The notes below the pieces were generated by a model, which saw nothing but the letters and a program-made list of their open reading frames with translations, was not told the DNA's origin and did no database searches. From Nonomuraea indica (GTDB lineage Bacteria; Actinomycetota; Actinomycetes; Streptosporangiales; Streptosporangiaceae): a stretch of DNA of 64,000 nucleotides. A program made the position numbers and the translations under genes. The DNA lies in contig NZ_KZ559468.1 in the NCBI RefSeq assembly GCF_002850745.1, positions 163,394-227,393 of the forward strand, written 5' to 3'. The first letter of the stretch is position 1. The number at the start of each line of letters is the position of its first letter. Shown here piece after piece: positions 17,030 through 25,776 of the stretch.

Positions 17030-18235
17030 TCACAGGGTGAGGCGGTAGAGGGTGAGTGGCCGTCCGCTGGAGCCGCTGGTGAGGTTGCCGGTGCGTTCGG
17101 CCAGCCCCGCCAGCTCCAGCCGGTGCAGCATGCGGCGGGCGGTGCGCTGCTGCACCGCGAGGCGGTCGGCGATCTCCCGGGTGGTCAGCGGCGTGTCGCC
17201 GGCGGCCGCCCGGGCCTCCAGGAGCTTCTCCAGCGTGGGCACCGACAGGCCCACCCGGCGGGCGATCACCGACAGGTTGTGCTCGGCGGCGGGGGCGGCG
17301 GGCGCCGACTCCAGCACGATGTCCGTGTCGGCCCGCAGCGACAGCACGGCGGCCACCTCGCCGATGCGGCGGGCCCTGGCCAGCGCGCGGCGGGCCAGGC
17401 TCTCCGCCTCCGCGGCGCTGCGCCCGAGGCCGAAGCCGATGCGGACCACCTCGTTCTGCCCGGCCAGCCGCGCCAGCATGGGCAGGCAGGTGAAGCCGCC
17501 GGTCGCGTCGTGCAGCGGGCCCCGGGTGGTCACCAGCAGGTGCGTGCCGCCGCGGAAGGCCGCGATGGTGCCGCCCAGCGCGGTGGCCTCGCGCAGCAGG
17601 CCCTCCTCGTTGGCCGCCTCGATCAGTCCGAGCGCGATCTGCGCGTCCTCCTGGGCCTGGCCCTCGGCCGTCAGCAGGAGCTGGCGCAGCGCCACCCGGA
17701 CCGAATGGACGGAGGGGACCAGCCGCAGCACCTGCATCTTGTCCCGCAACGCCTCGTGGACGCTGCTGAGGCAGGTGATCACCGGGTGTCCTGGGTCGCG
17801 CCGGTGGAAGGCGACGGCCTTCTCGGAGGTCATCTCCGGCCGGTAGGGCAGCGTGCGCAGCGAGCCGGTCGGCAGGCCCGCCTCGGCGAACGTCGCGGTC
17901 ACGTCGGCGGCCGACAGCGTGTCGATGGACAGCCGGGTGACGTCCCGGCCCTGGTGCTGGAGCCGGACGAGGGCGCTGAGCAGCGTCGCGCCGGTGTAGT
18001 CGACGAACGCGGCGGGCCGGGTCAGCACGTCGGCGTCCCGTGCCAGCATGTAGGGGACGATGCCGGTGAACAGCCAGCCCTCGACGGACGGGGCGTGCGC
18101 CTCGACGATCGCGGGCGCCTGCGACTCGTGGTCGTAGTCCAGCCGCAGCGCGGTCACGCCGGGCTGGTCCTCGCACGTGGCCGCGACGTCGTCGACCAGA
18201 TCGTGCGGGCCGACGACCCCGATGACGATTCCCAC
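17030..18235 (-). CDS. Transcriptional regulator with degenerate GGDEF-like core and C-terminal winged helix
   Basis: 401 aa from GTG 18235 with an SD-like GGGGG. Residues 1-200 start with GIVIGVVGPHDLVDDV and look like an alpha/beta sensory domain. About 225-295 (GTIAAFRGGTHLLVTTRGPLHD...RIGFGLGRSAAEAESLARRALARAR) resembles a nucleotide-cyclase-like GGDEF fold without the signature. About 345-395 (LTTREIADRLAVQQRTARRMLHRLELAGLAERTG) is a winged-helix DNA-binding domain. I cannot place it in a named family. Operator site B covers its own promoter, so it is the obvious candidate to bind the island operators and autoregulate; this is inferred from position. Confidence 0.75.
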   Translation of the reverse strand: MGIVIGVVGPHDLVDDVAATCEDQPGVTALRLDYDHESQAPAIVEAHAPSVEGWLFTGIVPYMLARDADVLTRPAAFVDYTGATLLSALVRLQHQGRDVTRLSIDTLSAADVTATFAEAGLPTGSLRTLPYRPEMTSEKAVAFHRRDPGHPVITCLSSVHEALRDKMQVLRLVPSVHSVRVALRQLLLTAEGQAQEDAQIALGLIEAANEEGLLREATALGGTIAAFRGGTHLLVTTRGPLHDATGGFTCLPMLARLAGQNEVVRIGFGLGRSAAEAESLARRALARARRIGEVAAVLSLRADTDIVLESAPAAPAAEHNLSVIARRVGLSVPTLEKLLEARAAAGDTPLTTREIADRLAVQQRTARRMLHRLELAGLAERTGNLTSGSSGRPLTLYRLTL

Positions 18236-18256
18236 CCGCGTCCCCCTCTCAGCTCA

Positions 18257-18274
18257 TTTCGGTCAAGACCGCAA
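18257..18274. promoter_or_regulatory. Island operator, site B (divergent promoter)
   Basis: TTTCGGTC-AA-GACCGCAA sits between the divergent regulator gene and the DegT gene. On the minus strand TATGAT (18279-18274) is an excellent -10 directly beside it, so the site would overlap the regulator transcription start. Confidence 0.75.
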
Positions 18275-18297
18275 TCATACTCTTGTGAGGTGTCCCG

Positions 18298-19542
18298 GTG
18301 AAGTTCCCGTCCATGGCAGAGGCGGCGGGCCGCACCCTCGGCGACGAGGAGGTCGCCGCGGCCGAGCGGGTCATCCGTTCGGGCATGCTCAACTCCGTCT
18401 GGGGCACCGAGGCCAGGCTGCTGGAGGCCGAGATCGCACGGATGTACGGCGTGCGCCACGCGATCTCGTGCAGCTCGGGCACCGCGGCTCTCCACCTGTC
18501 GGTCGTGGCGGCCGCGCCGGACCCCGGAGACGAGATCATCACGACCCCGATCACGGACTTCGGGACTGTGGCCCCCATCTTGGCGCAGAACGCCGTCCCT
18601 GTCTTCGCCGACGTGGACCCCGCCGACGGCAATCTCGACCCCGCCGCCGTCGCGTCGCTGATCGGGCCGCGCACCCGGGCGATCATGGCGGTGCACCTGT
18701 TCGGCGCGCCGGCCCGGATCGACGAGCTGCGCGCGCTCGCGGACGCGCACGGGCTGGCGCTGATCGAGGACTGCGCGCAGGCCTGGCTCACCGAACTGCC
18801 CGGCCCGCCCGCCCCGGACGGCCCGCCCGCCCCGGACGGCCTGCCCGCCGCCGACAGCTCGCCCGCCGCCGACGGCCTGCCCGCCGCCGACGGCGCGCCC
18901 CGGCTGGCGGGGACCGTGGGCGACGTCGGCTGCCTCAGCCTCCAGCAGTGGAAGCACATCACCTGCGGTGACGGCGGAGCCGTGCTCACCGACGACGACG
19001 AGCGGGCCAGGAGGATGCGGCTGTTCGCGGACAAGGGCTGGGACCGGGTGGCCGGGCGCTCGCACGCCTCCTTCGGTCTCAACTACCGCATGACCGAGCT
19101 GCAGGCGGCCGTCGCCCGGGCCCAGCTCGCCAAGCTGCCCGGCGTGGTCGGCGCCCGGCGGCGCACCGCGGCGCTGCTGCTGGACGCGCTGAAGGACGTC
19201 CCGGGAGTGCGGCTGCCACGGCCGGACGGCCACGCCTGGTGGCTGTTCCCCCTCGTGCTGCCCGGCGGGGGCGCGCCGGAGCTGGCCGCCGACCTGGCGG
19301 CGGCCGGGATTCCGGCCCGGGCCGGGTACCTCGCCGAGCCGCTGAACCGCGCGCCCGTCTGGGCCGCCCCCGTCTACGGCAGCTCCCGTTACCCCCTGGA
19401 GGGCTACCGTCCGGCCGCCTGTCCCGAGGCGGAGCGGCTGGTGGCCGAGACGCTGCTGATCATCGACTGGAACGAGCGCTACACCACCGAGCACGTCGAG
19501 GCCGTGGCCCGGGAGATCGCCCGGTCGTTGCCCCGCCCGTAG
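18298..19542 (+). CDS. DegT/DnrJ/EryC1/StrS family aminotransferase with repeat insert (copy 1)
   Basis: A 414-aa PLP-dependent sugar or cyclitol aminotransferase fold. Family motifs are CSSGTAALHLSV, EDCAQA (Asp158) and the PLP-binding Lys219 in SLQQWKHITCGDGG, followed by NYRMTELQAAVARAQL. Residues 168-201 are an insert of Pro/Ala/Asp repeats (PAPDGP/PAADGL) where related proteins have a short loop. GTG 18298 follows a short GAGG. It is transcribed away from the regulator under operator site B. In a catabolic setting it would remove or transfer an amino group on an amino sugar (inference). Confidence 0.9.
   Translation: MKFPSMAEAAGRTLGDEEVAAAERVIRSGMLNSVWGTEARLLEAEIARMYGVRHAISCSSGTAALHLSVVAAAPDPGDEIITTPITDFGTVAPILAQNAVPVFADVDPADGNLDPAAVASLIGPRTRAIMAVHLFGAPARIDELRALADAHGLALIEDCAQAWLTELPGPPAPDGPPAPDGLPAADSSPAADGLPAADGAPRLAGTVGDVGCLSLQQWKHITCGDGGAVLTDDDERARRMRLFADKGWDRVAGRSHASFGLNYRMTELQAAVARAQLAKLPGVVGARRRTAALLLDALKDVPGVRLPRPDGHAWWLFPLVLPGGGAPELAADLAAAGIPARAGYLAEPLNRAPVWAAPVYGSSRYPLEGYRPAACPEAERLVAETLLIIDWNERYTTEHVEAVAREIARSLPRP
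18799..18900 (+). repeat. 18-bp-type in-frame repeats in the DegT gene
   Basis: Imperfect tandem units encoding PAPDGP/PAADGL-like hexapeptides form a surface-loop expansion in the aminotransferase. Confidence 0.7.
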
Positions 19543-19589
19543 TCACGTTCAGATCTCAGGCGTTGACCTGGCCGAGCGCCCTCACTAGA

Positions 19590-19607
19590 TTTCGGTCAGG
19601 ACCGGTA
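19590..19607. promoter_or_regulatory. Island operator, site C
   Basis: TTTCGGTC-AG-GACCGGTA, 20 bp upstream of the lipoprotein start at 19628. It overlaps a possible -10 (TAGATT), which suggests repression of the transporter operon. Confidence 0.75.
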
Positions 19608-19627
19608 TTAGTCGAAAGGAAGCCGCC

Positions 19628-20869
19628 ATGAGGAAGATAGCGGCAGTCGGCATCGCCGCCGCCCTGGGCGTCGCGGTGGCCGGGTGCGGATCCAGCGGCT
19701 CGGACAAGAGCACCGTCACCCTCTGGATGTACCCCGTAATCGGCGACCAGGCCAAGAGCCAGGCGTTCTGGGGCAAGGTCGAGAAGGACTTCGAGGCGAA
19801 GAACCCCACGATCGACATCACCATCGACCAGCAGCCCTGGGAGGGCCGCCAGGAGAAGGTGACCACGGCCCTGATCTCCAAGAAGGGCTTCGACCTCGTC
19901 GTGCTGGGCCCCGACCAGATCCCCCAGTACGCCCAGCAGGGCACCGTCGAGCCGGTCGACGACGTGGTCGCCCCCGCCAAGGCCGCCTACCTGCCCAGCT
20001 CGCTGAGCGCCCTCACCGTGGACGGCAAGCTCTACGGCGTGCCGATCTACCAGACGATCACCGCGCCGATCTACAACAAGAAGCTGTTCGCCGACGCGGG
20101 CCTGGACAAGGCGCCCGAGACGCTGGCCGAGCTGAAGGAGGCCGCGCCCAAGCTGGCCGCCAAGAAGATCGCGGTGCTCGACTACCCGGGCAAGCCCGAG
20201 GTCAGCCTCAACCAGAGCTTCTACCCGCTGCTGTGGGCCAACGGCGGCACCGTCTTCGCCCCCGACGGCAAGCGCGTCGCCTTCAACGGTCCCGAGGGCG
20301 TCGCGAGCCTGCAACTGCTGCTCGACCTGAAGGCGGCCGGCGGCCTGCCGGAGAACACCGCGAGCAAGGGCAACGACATCGAGGGCGGCGCCCTGGCGGC
20401 CGGCAGGACGGCGATGTACCACGCCGCCACCGCGGGGCAGGCGGTCCAGCTCGGCACCGCCATCGGCGCCGAGAACGTCGGCGTCGGCCTCCCGCTGGAG
20501 GGTACGAAGCGGGTCGCGTTCGGCATCCCCGGCGGGCTGGTGCTCGCCAAGCACTCCCCGAACAAGGACGCGGCCAAGAAGTTCGCCGCCCACCTCGCCT
20601 CCCCCGAGGTCACCGGGGCGCTCGCCAAGGAGTCGGGCTTCTTCCCCGCGCGCACCGACGTGACGGTGCCCGACCAGACGGCCGAGGCCAAGGAGTTCGC
20701 CAAGTCGCTGCAGTACGCCTTCCCCGGCGACACGCACCCCAAGGCCCGCCAGGTCATGAGCGTCCTCGCCCCGCACATCCAGGCGGCCCTGCTCGGCAAG
20801 GAGGACGCCAAGACGGCCCTCGACGCCGCCGCCAAGGAGGCCGACACGCTGCTGAGCAGCGGCGGCTGA
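19628..20869 (+). CDS. Sugar-type ABC transporter substrate-binding lipoprotein
   Basis: 413 aa. The lipoprotein signal MRKIAAVGIAAALGVAVAGC has the lipidated Cys at 20. The rest is an extracellular-solute-binding family 1 protein (VTLWMYPVIGDQAKSQAFWGKVEKDFEAKNP; GKLYGVPIYQTITAPIYNKKLFADAGLDKAPETLAEL; the KFAAHLASPEVTGA region). It captures a saccharide-like ligand for the two permeases that follow. The ATG has an SD (AAAGGAAG). The operon lacks an ATPase gene, as is usual for actinobacterial CUT1 systems that share an MsiK-type ATPase encoded elsewhere. Confidence 0.92.
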   Translation: MRKIAAVGIAAALGVAVAGCGSSGSDKSTVTLWMYPVIGDQAKSQAFWGKVEKDFEAKNPTIDITIDQQPWEGRQEKVTTALISKKGFDLVVLGPDQIPQYAQQGTVEPVDDVVAPAKAAYLPSSLSALTVDGKLYGVPIYQTITAPIYNKKLFADAGLDKAPETLAELKEAAPKLAAKKIAVLDYPGKPEVSLNQSFYPLLWANGGTVFAPDGKRVAFNGPEGVASLQLLLDLKAAGGLPENTASKGNDIEGGALAAGRTAMYHAATAGQAVQLGTAIGAENVGVGLPLEGTKRVAFGIPGGLVLAKHSPNKDAAKKFAAHLASPEVTGALAKESGFFPARTDVTVPDQTAEAKEFAKSLQYAFPGDTHPKARQVMSVLAPHIQAALLGKEDAKTALDAAAKEADTLLSSGG

Positions 20870-20927
20870 CCGGCTGAAGAAGACCCCGCGCGCGGAACCC
20901 AGCGCGTGCGACACAGAAGGGGACACC

Positions 20928-21794
20928 GTGCGTCATCGCTTGCGTGACCCGGTCACCGGGCTGCTGTTCGTGCTGCCCGTGCTCGTGCTCTTCCTGATCT
21001 TCAGGATCTTCCCCACGCTCGGCGCGGCGGGCATGAGCCTCACCGACTGGAACATCGGAGGGGAATGGAGCTTCGTCGGCGCCGACAACTACGCCCGGCT
21101 GCTCGACGACACGAACTTCTGGACCAGCCTGCGGGTCACGCTCGTGTACGCGGCGGTCTACGTGCCGCTCACCCTGCTGGTGGCGCTCGGCACGGCGCTG
21201 CTGCTCAACCAGGTGGTGTTCCTGCGCGGGCTGTTCCGCGGCATGCTCTTCCTGCCGTACGTGACCAGCTTCGTGCTGGCGGGCATCATCTGGCGCTGGA
21301 TCTACGAGTTCGACGGGCTGATCAACGGCCTGCTGGCCAAGGCCGACCTCGGCCCGGTGGCGTTCCTGGAGCAGTCGGCGCTCGTGCTGCCCGCGCTGGC
21401 GGTGGTGTCGGTGTGGAAGGGGTTCGGCTACTCGATGCTGATCCTGCTGGCCGGGCTGAAGTCGATCCCCGGCTCCTACCTGGAGGCGGCCACGGTCGAC
21501 GGGGCGAGCCCCTGGCAGCGGTTCCGGCGGATCACCCTGCCGTTGCTCAAGCCGACCCTGTTCTTCGTGCTGGTGATCGAGACGATCAGCGCCTTCCAGA
21601 CGTTCGACACCATCTACGTGATGACCGGCGGCGGCCCGGCGCGGGCCACGTACACGCTCATCTACGGCATCTACGAGCACGGCTTCCGATCGTTCGACTT
21701 CGGCTACGCGGCCACCTGGGGAATGGTGCTGTTCGCCATCGTGCTCGTCGTGTCGCTGGTGCAGCGCCGCTTTCTCGACCGGGGGAACACATGA
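20928..21794 (+). CDS. Sugar-type ABC transporter permease (MalF/UgpA type)
   Basis: 288 aa with six membrane helices. It carries the inner-membrane permease EAA loop (YLEAATVDGASPWQRFRRITLPLLKPT) that docks on the ATPase. N-terminus: PVTGLLFVLPVLVLFLIFRIFPTL. GTG start with SD AAGGGGA. Its stop overlaps the next start by 4 bp (ATGA). CUT1 importer with the preceding lipoprotein. Confidence 0.93.
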   Translation: MRHRLRDPVTGLLFVLPVLVLFLIFRIFPTLGAAGMSLTDWNIGGEWSFVGADNYARLLDDTNFWTSLRVTLVYAAVYVPLTLLVALGTALLLNQVVFLRGLFRGMLFLPYVTSFVLAGIIWRWIYEFDGLINGLLAKADLGPVAFLEQSALVLPALAVVSVWKGFGYSMLILLAGLKSIPGSYLEAATVDGASPWQRFRRITLPLLKPTLFFVLVIETISAFQTFDTIYVMTGGGPARATYTLIYGIYEHGFRSFDFGYAATWGMVLFAIVLVVSLVQRRFLDRGNT

Positions 21795-22651
21795 CGCTGA
21801 CCGCATCGAGGCCCCTGTCGCGCGCCGCCGGCGCCGCGCGCGCGGGCCGTCCGCCGGTCAGGTGGCCGCTCGCCGCGCTGCTGGCCGTGCTGTCGCTGCT
21901 GACCGTCAGCCCGTTCGTGGCGATGGTGGTCGTCGCGCTGTCGCCGGCGGGCCGGCCGACCGTGCCGGGGCGGTGGCCGGAGTCGCTCACCCTGGACAAC
22001 CTCACGCGGGTGCTGTCCTCCACCGGGTTCGTCTCGTGGACGGTCAACTCGCTGGTCTACTCCGTGGTGTCCGTGGTCGTCATCCTGCTCACCGCCTCCA
22101 TGGCCGGGTACGCGTTCGCCAAGAAGCGCTTCCCGGGCCGGGACGCGATGTTCTGGACGTTCCTGGCGACCATGATGGTGCCGTTCCAGGCGACGCTCAT
22201 CCCGACGTTCGTCCTGGTGAACGAGCTGGGCGGGGTGGACACGTTCTGGGGGCTGATCGTGCCGACGCTGGCCAACTCCCAGGCCGTCTTCCTGATGCGC
22301 CAGTTCATCCTGGGCCTGCCGGACGAGCTGTTCGACGCCGCCAAGGTGGACGGCGCCTCCGAGCTGCGGGTCTACTGGACGATCGTGGTGCCGCTGACCC
22401 GGCCGGTCCTCGCCACGCTCGGCGTGTTCGTGTTCCTGTGGCACTGGAACGACTTCCTGTGGCCGCTGATCGTGGGGCAGAGCGACACGACGCGCACGCT
22501 CACCGTGGGGCTGACCACGCTGCGCACGGAGGAGATGCAGCTGTCGACGCTGATGGCGTCGGCGACCATCTCGGTCGTGCCGTGCCTGGTGGTGTTCTTC
22601 CTGCTCCAGCGCTACCTGGTTAACAGCATCGCGATGACCGGCCTCAAGTAG
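21791..22651 (+). CDS. Sugar-type ABC transporter permease (MalG/UgpE type)
   Basis: 286 aa from ATG 21791, which overlaps the previous stop. A cytoplasmic N-terminus leads to six spans, with the EAA loop ELFDAAKVDGASELRVYWTIVVPLTRPVLA and the C-terminal RYLVNSIAMTGLK typical of MalG-type permeases. It completes the importer. No ATPase gene follows; the next gene has its own leaderless-type promoter. Confidence 0.93.
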   Translation: MTLTASRPLSRAAGAARAGRPPVRWPLAALLAVLSLLTVSPFVAMVVVALSPAGRPTVPGRWPESLTLDNLTRVLSSTGFVSWTVNSLVYSVVSVVVILLTASMAGYAFAKKRFPGRDAMFWTFLATMMVPFQATLIPTFVLVNELGGVDTFWGLIVPTLANSQAVFLMRQFILGLPDELFDAAKVDGASELRVYWTIVVPLTRPVLATLGVFVFLWHWNDFLWPLIVGQSDTTRTLTVGLTTLRTEEMQLSTLMASATISVVPCLVVFFLLQRYLVNSIAMTGLK

Positions 22652-22668
22652 CGGGGCCCGGGCTCGCC

Positions 22669-22674
22669 TAAGCT
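22669..22674 (+). promoter_or_regulatory. -10 hexamer for a leaderless start at 22681
   Basis: TAAGCT lies 6 nt before the ATG at 22681. No SD and no island operator are visible here. Confidence 0.45.
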
Positions 22675-22680
22675 CTCTGG

Positions 22681-23727
22681 ATGCACATCTCGGCACAGAC
22701 CCTCCGGGACCGCCTGCGCGGCTCCCTGATCGCCGCCGCGGCCACCCCCATGACGGCGGACGGCGACGTGGATCTCGATCTCGTGACCCGTTACCTGGCC
22801 GGTCTGGTAGCCGACGGGGCGGGCGCCCTGGCGGTGCTGGCCCACACGGGCCGGGGCCCGTTCCTGCCGCCGGAGGTACGGGCGGGCGTGATCGAGCGGG
22901 CGGTGGCGCTCGGCGTCCCCGTGCTCGTCGGAGTCGGCGGCCACCCCACCACCCCGCACCCCGACCAGGCGGCCACGGAGACGGCCCTGGACGGGGCAGC
23001 CCTGGACGGGGCAGCCCTGGACGGGGCGGTCACGGATGGGGCGGTCACAGGTGAGGCGGCCCTGGAGCGGGCGGTGGAGCGGACGGTGGCCGAGGCGCGG
23101 GTGGCGGCCGGGCTGGGCGCGGCGGGTGTCCTCGTGTTCCCCGGGGCGGGCGACCGGGTGGCGCTGCACGACGCCGTGTGGCGGGCGTGCGGGCTGCCGA
23201 TGATCGCCTTCGACCTCTACACCCGGCCGTGCCCGCCGGACGTGCTCGCCGCGCTCCTCGCCCACCCGGGCGTGGCCGGGCTCAAGACGGCCCTGCTCTC
23301 CGACGCGATGGGCTGCCAGCGCGCCATCGCGCTGGCCAGGCGGGCGGGCCGGCTGGCCATCACCGGCGAGGACCGCATGTTCGGCCCGTCCCTGCTGTGG
23401 GGGGCCGAGGCCGCGCTGGTGGGCATCGCCGCGGCCGGTGTGGAGATCACGGTCGCCGTGCTGGAGACCTTCCGGGGCCGCGACCTGCGGGCGTTCGAGG
23501 AGGCGTCCGCCCGCCTCGACCGGCTCGCCCAGGTCACCTTCACCGAGCCGATGGAGGGCTACGTCCAGCGCATGCTGTGGCTGGCGGCGGCCGAGGGCCG
23601 CATCCCCGGTCGGTACGCCCACGACCCGTACGGCCCGCCGCTGCACGAGGCAGAGCGGGCCGAGGTGGTCCGGCACCGGGGCCGCGTCCGCCCTGCCGGT
23701 CAGGGGGAGGCGGGCCTCGCCACGTAG
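22681..23727 (+). CDS. Dihydrodipicolinate synthase family aldolase/dehydratase (copy 2)
   Basis: A 348-aa DapA/NAL-superfamily TIM barrel. GSLIAAAATPMTADGDVDLD is the family opening; the Schiff-base Lys is K202 in GVAGLKTALLSD and the Tyr is probably Y180 in AFDLYTRP. Residues 102-125 are a repeat insert (LDGAA/VTDGA). It is only distantly similar to copy 1, so the two probably act on different intermediates. It is co-oriented with the importer genes and 29 bp behind them. Confidence 0.87.
   Translation: MHISAQTLRDRLRGSLIAAAATPMTADGDVDLDLVTRYLAGLVADGAGALAVLAHTGRGPFLPPEVRAGVIERAVALGVPVLVGVGGHPTTPHPDQAATETALDGAALDGAALDGAVTDGAVTGEAALERAVERTVAEARVAAGLGAAGVLVFPGAGDRVALHDAVWRACGLPMIAFDLYTRPCPPDVLAALLAHPGVAGLKTALLSDAMGCQRAIALARRAGRLAITGEDRMFGPSLLWGAEAALVGIAAAGVEITVAVLETFRGRDLRAFEEASARLDRLAQVTFTEPMEGYVQRMLWLAAAEGRIPGRYAHDPYGPPLHEAERAEVVRHRGRVRPAGQGEAGLAT
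22984..23055 (+). repeat. 15-bp in-frame tandem repeats in DHDPS copy 2
   Basis: Tandem units encode LDGAA, LDGAA, LDGAV, TDGAV: an Ala/Asp/Gly loop expansion inside an otherwise ordinary barrel. Confidence 0.7.
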
Positions 23728-23754
23728 GCGGCCGCCTCGCCGGGCAGGAGGAGG

Positions 23755-25722
23755 TCAGGGACGTCCGGAGATGGCGATGCGGACCAGGTTGCGGCCGCGC
23801 AGCCCGTACAGGGCGCGGCGCGAGGGGTCCAGCGCCAGCTTGGGCTCGCCGCCGAACCACTGGCCGGCCAGCCCCGTCACGATGGCAGTCGCCGTGAACG
23901 ACAGCAGATCGATCTTGTACACCTTGTCGCCGTCCGTGCAGTAGGCCACCTGGCCGGTGACGAACAGCTCGCCGCCCTTCGCGCCGACCTTGAGCGTCCT
24001 CGTCACCTTCCTGGCGCCCAGGTCGAACGCGAACACCTCGCCGGTGCTCGCCATGCCGTACAACATGGTCCCGGCCCGGCCGAGCGCGAGCGAGGTGATG
24101 GAGCGCGCGCCGGGCACCGGTTCGAGCTGCCACAGCAGCCGGCGTTCGGTCAGGTCCCAGGCGGCCAGGCGGGCCGTGGTCGTGACCGGCGGCAGGCCCA
24201 GCCCCTCCTGGATGAGGGTGCCGAGGTAGGCCGTGCCGCGCCGGGTGACGACGGAGTAGACCGTCTGCCGCTCGACGGCGGGCCGGTACGTCTCCAGCTT
24301 CCCGGTGCGGGGGGAGTAGAGCGACAGCGCGCCGTTGATGTGGCCGGGCTCCGGCTGCGTGGGCATCACGATGAGCCCGGTGCGCGCGTCGTAGGCCAGG
24401 TCGCGCGGCCGGTCCTGCTGGTTGCCGGCCCGGGCGAGCAGTTCGGCCTCGGCCTGGCCCGGCCGGTGCGCGTACAGGGCGGCCTGGGTGTAGACGCCGA
24501 TGTAGGTGGTGTCGCGCACGGTGAGCATGGTCTTCGGCTCGCCGGGGATGCCGAGCCGGGTGACCTTGCCGGTCGCCAGGTCGTGGACGTCGGCGCCGCT
24601 CTTGCCGCCGACGTAGACGCGCGCGCCGTCGGAGTGGACGGACATGGGCTCCTCGGGGGCGGCCCGCAGTCCGCGCTGGACCAGGTTGCGGTAGTCGATC
24701 GTGCCCGTCGCCGGGTCGTAGACGAAGACCGCGTTGTCCTGCACGCCGTAGACGCGTCCCTGGTGGGCGAGGAGGCGGTGGGTGGCCGCCTCGAAGTACG
24801 GCACGCCGAGCACCTCGAGCCGGTCCTCGGCGATCGAGTACCGGTAGAGGGTGCCGGTGGGCCGGCCGGCGAAGTAGACGTACCCGTCGTGGAGGAGCAC
24901 CGAGACGATGTACTTCTCGCCCGGCGCGGTGGCCTTGACGACCTTGTAGCGGGTGGGGTCGGCCTTGTCCAGGACGAGGACCTCGGCCAGCGAGTTCATG
25001 CCGCCGGCGATGTGGGTGGCGGAGACGCTCATGCTGGCCACCCAGTCGCGGTCCGCCAGCTCGGGCGGGAGCAGCTCACGGCGCTCGCCGGTGACGCGGT
25101 CGATGGCGACGAGGTGGGCGTTGGCGCCGACGCCGGCGTAGACGTACCTGTCGTCGGCCTGGATGCTGCGCACGTACGACTCGCCGGGGCTGGCCTCGCC
25201 GAGGTCCCGGCTGGCGCCGGTGGCCGGGTCGTACTCGCGGACCCGGCCGGGCTCCGACGTGCCCAGGTAGATCTTGCCGTCGGGGGAGGAGGCCATGGTC
25301 CAGATGAAGTGATCGGGGTACGCGGCCACCTTCGTCACCGTGCCGGTCACGGTGTCGATCTTGTAGAGGTCGGAGCGGGCGTGGGTGCCGGCGTAGACGT
25401 CGGTGCCCGCCCGGCACATCGCCCAGATGCCGATGCCCGTCGGGATGTCGAAATGGGCCGTGACCGAATCCTTGGTCAGGTCGTAGGCGCCGACGGCGTT
25501 GGGCGACAGTCCGCGCGTTCCGGCGTAGAGGACGTCGCCCACGATCTCGGCGTTGCCGAGCGGGCTGGCGACGCTGGCCGGGCCGAGGTCGGTGACGGTT
25601 CCCTCGGGCTGCCGGACCTGGGCGGCCGCGGCTGACGAGGGGGCGGCGGGCAGGGTGACGGGCAGGGCGGCGGCCACTGTGGTGGTGGCCGCCGCCTGCA
25701 GGAAACGACGGCGGGGGATCAT
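23755..25722 (-). CDS. Tat-exported beta-propeller (PQQ/YVTN-like repeat) protein, module 1
   Basis: 655 aa. MIPRRRFLQAAATTT is a twin-arginine signal (RRRFLQ), cleaved near SSAAAAQ. The rest is repeats of about 45-50 residues with GxxVYAGT/DGKIYLGT...YDPATG patterns, typical of a seven- or eight-bladed propeller. There is no known enzymatic motif. Secreted propellers can bind or cleave glycans, but nothing in the sequence proves a lyase or hydrolase. It is the third gene of a minus-strand unit after two amidohydrolase-fold genes, with operator site D just upstream. It is similar in layout to the protein at 27353-29329. Confidence 0.85.
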   Translation of the reverse strand: MIPRRRFLQAAATTTVAAALPVTLPAAPSSAAAAQVRQPEGTVTDLGPASVASPLGNAEIVGDVLYAGTRGLSPNAVGAYDLTKDSVTAHFDIPTGIGIWAMCRAGTDVYAGTHARSDLYKIDTVTGTVTKVAAYPDHFIWTMASSPDGKIYLGTSEPGRVREYDPATGASRDLGEASPGESYVRSIQADDRYVYAGVGANAHLVAIDRVTGERRELLPPELADRDWVASMSVSATHIAGGMNSLAEVLVLDKADPTRYKVVKATAPGEKYIVSVLLHDGYVYFAGRPTGTLYRYSIAEDRLEVLGVPYFEAATHRLLAHQGRVYGVQDNAVFVYDPATGTIDYRNLVQRGLRAAPEEPMSVHSDGARVYVGGKSGADVHDLATGKVTRLGIPGEPKTMLTVRDTTYIGVYTQAALYAHRPGQAEAELLARAGNQQDRPRDLAYDARTGLIVMPTQPEPGHINGALSLYSPRTGKLETYRPAVERQTVYSVVTRRGTAYLGTLIQEGLGLPPVTTTARLAAWDLTERRLLWQLEPVPGARSITSLALGRAGTMLYGMASTGEVFAFDLGARKVTRTLKVGAKGGELFVTGQVAYCTDGDKVYKIDLLSFTATAIVTGLAGQWFGGEPKLALDPSRRALYGLRGRNLVRIAISGRP

Positions 25723-25755
25723 GTGCGGCTCCCTGGTGAAGTTTGCCGCACGCTA

Positions 25756-25773
25756 TAACGGGCTGGTCCGTAA
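25756..25773. promoter_or_regulatory. Island operator variant, site D
   Basis: TAACGGGC-TG-GTCCGTAA on the plus strand. It keeps the CGG...CCG core and 18-bp length, with compensating T/A changes in both arms. It lies 33 bp upstream of the propeller start (minus strand) and just after the stop of the preceding gene, so it may mark an internal promoter. Confidence 0.5.
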
Positions 25774-25776
25774 TGT

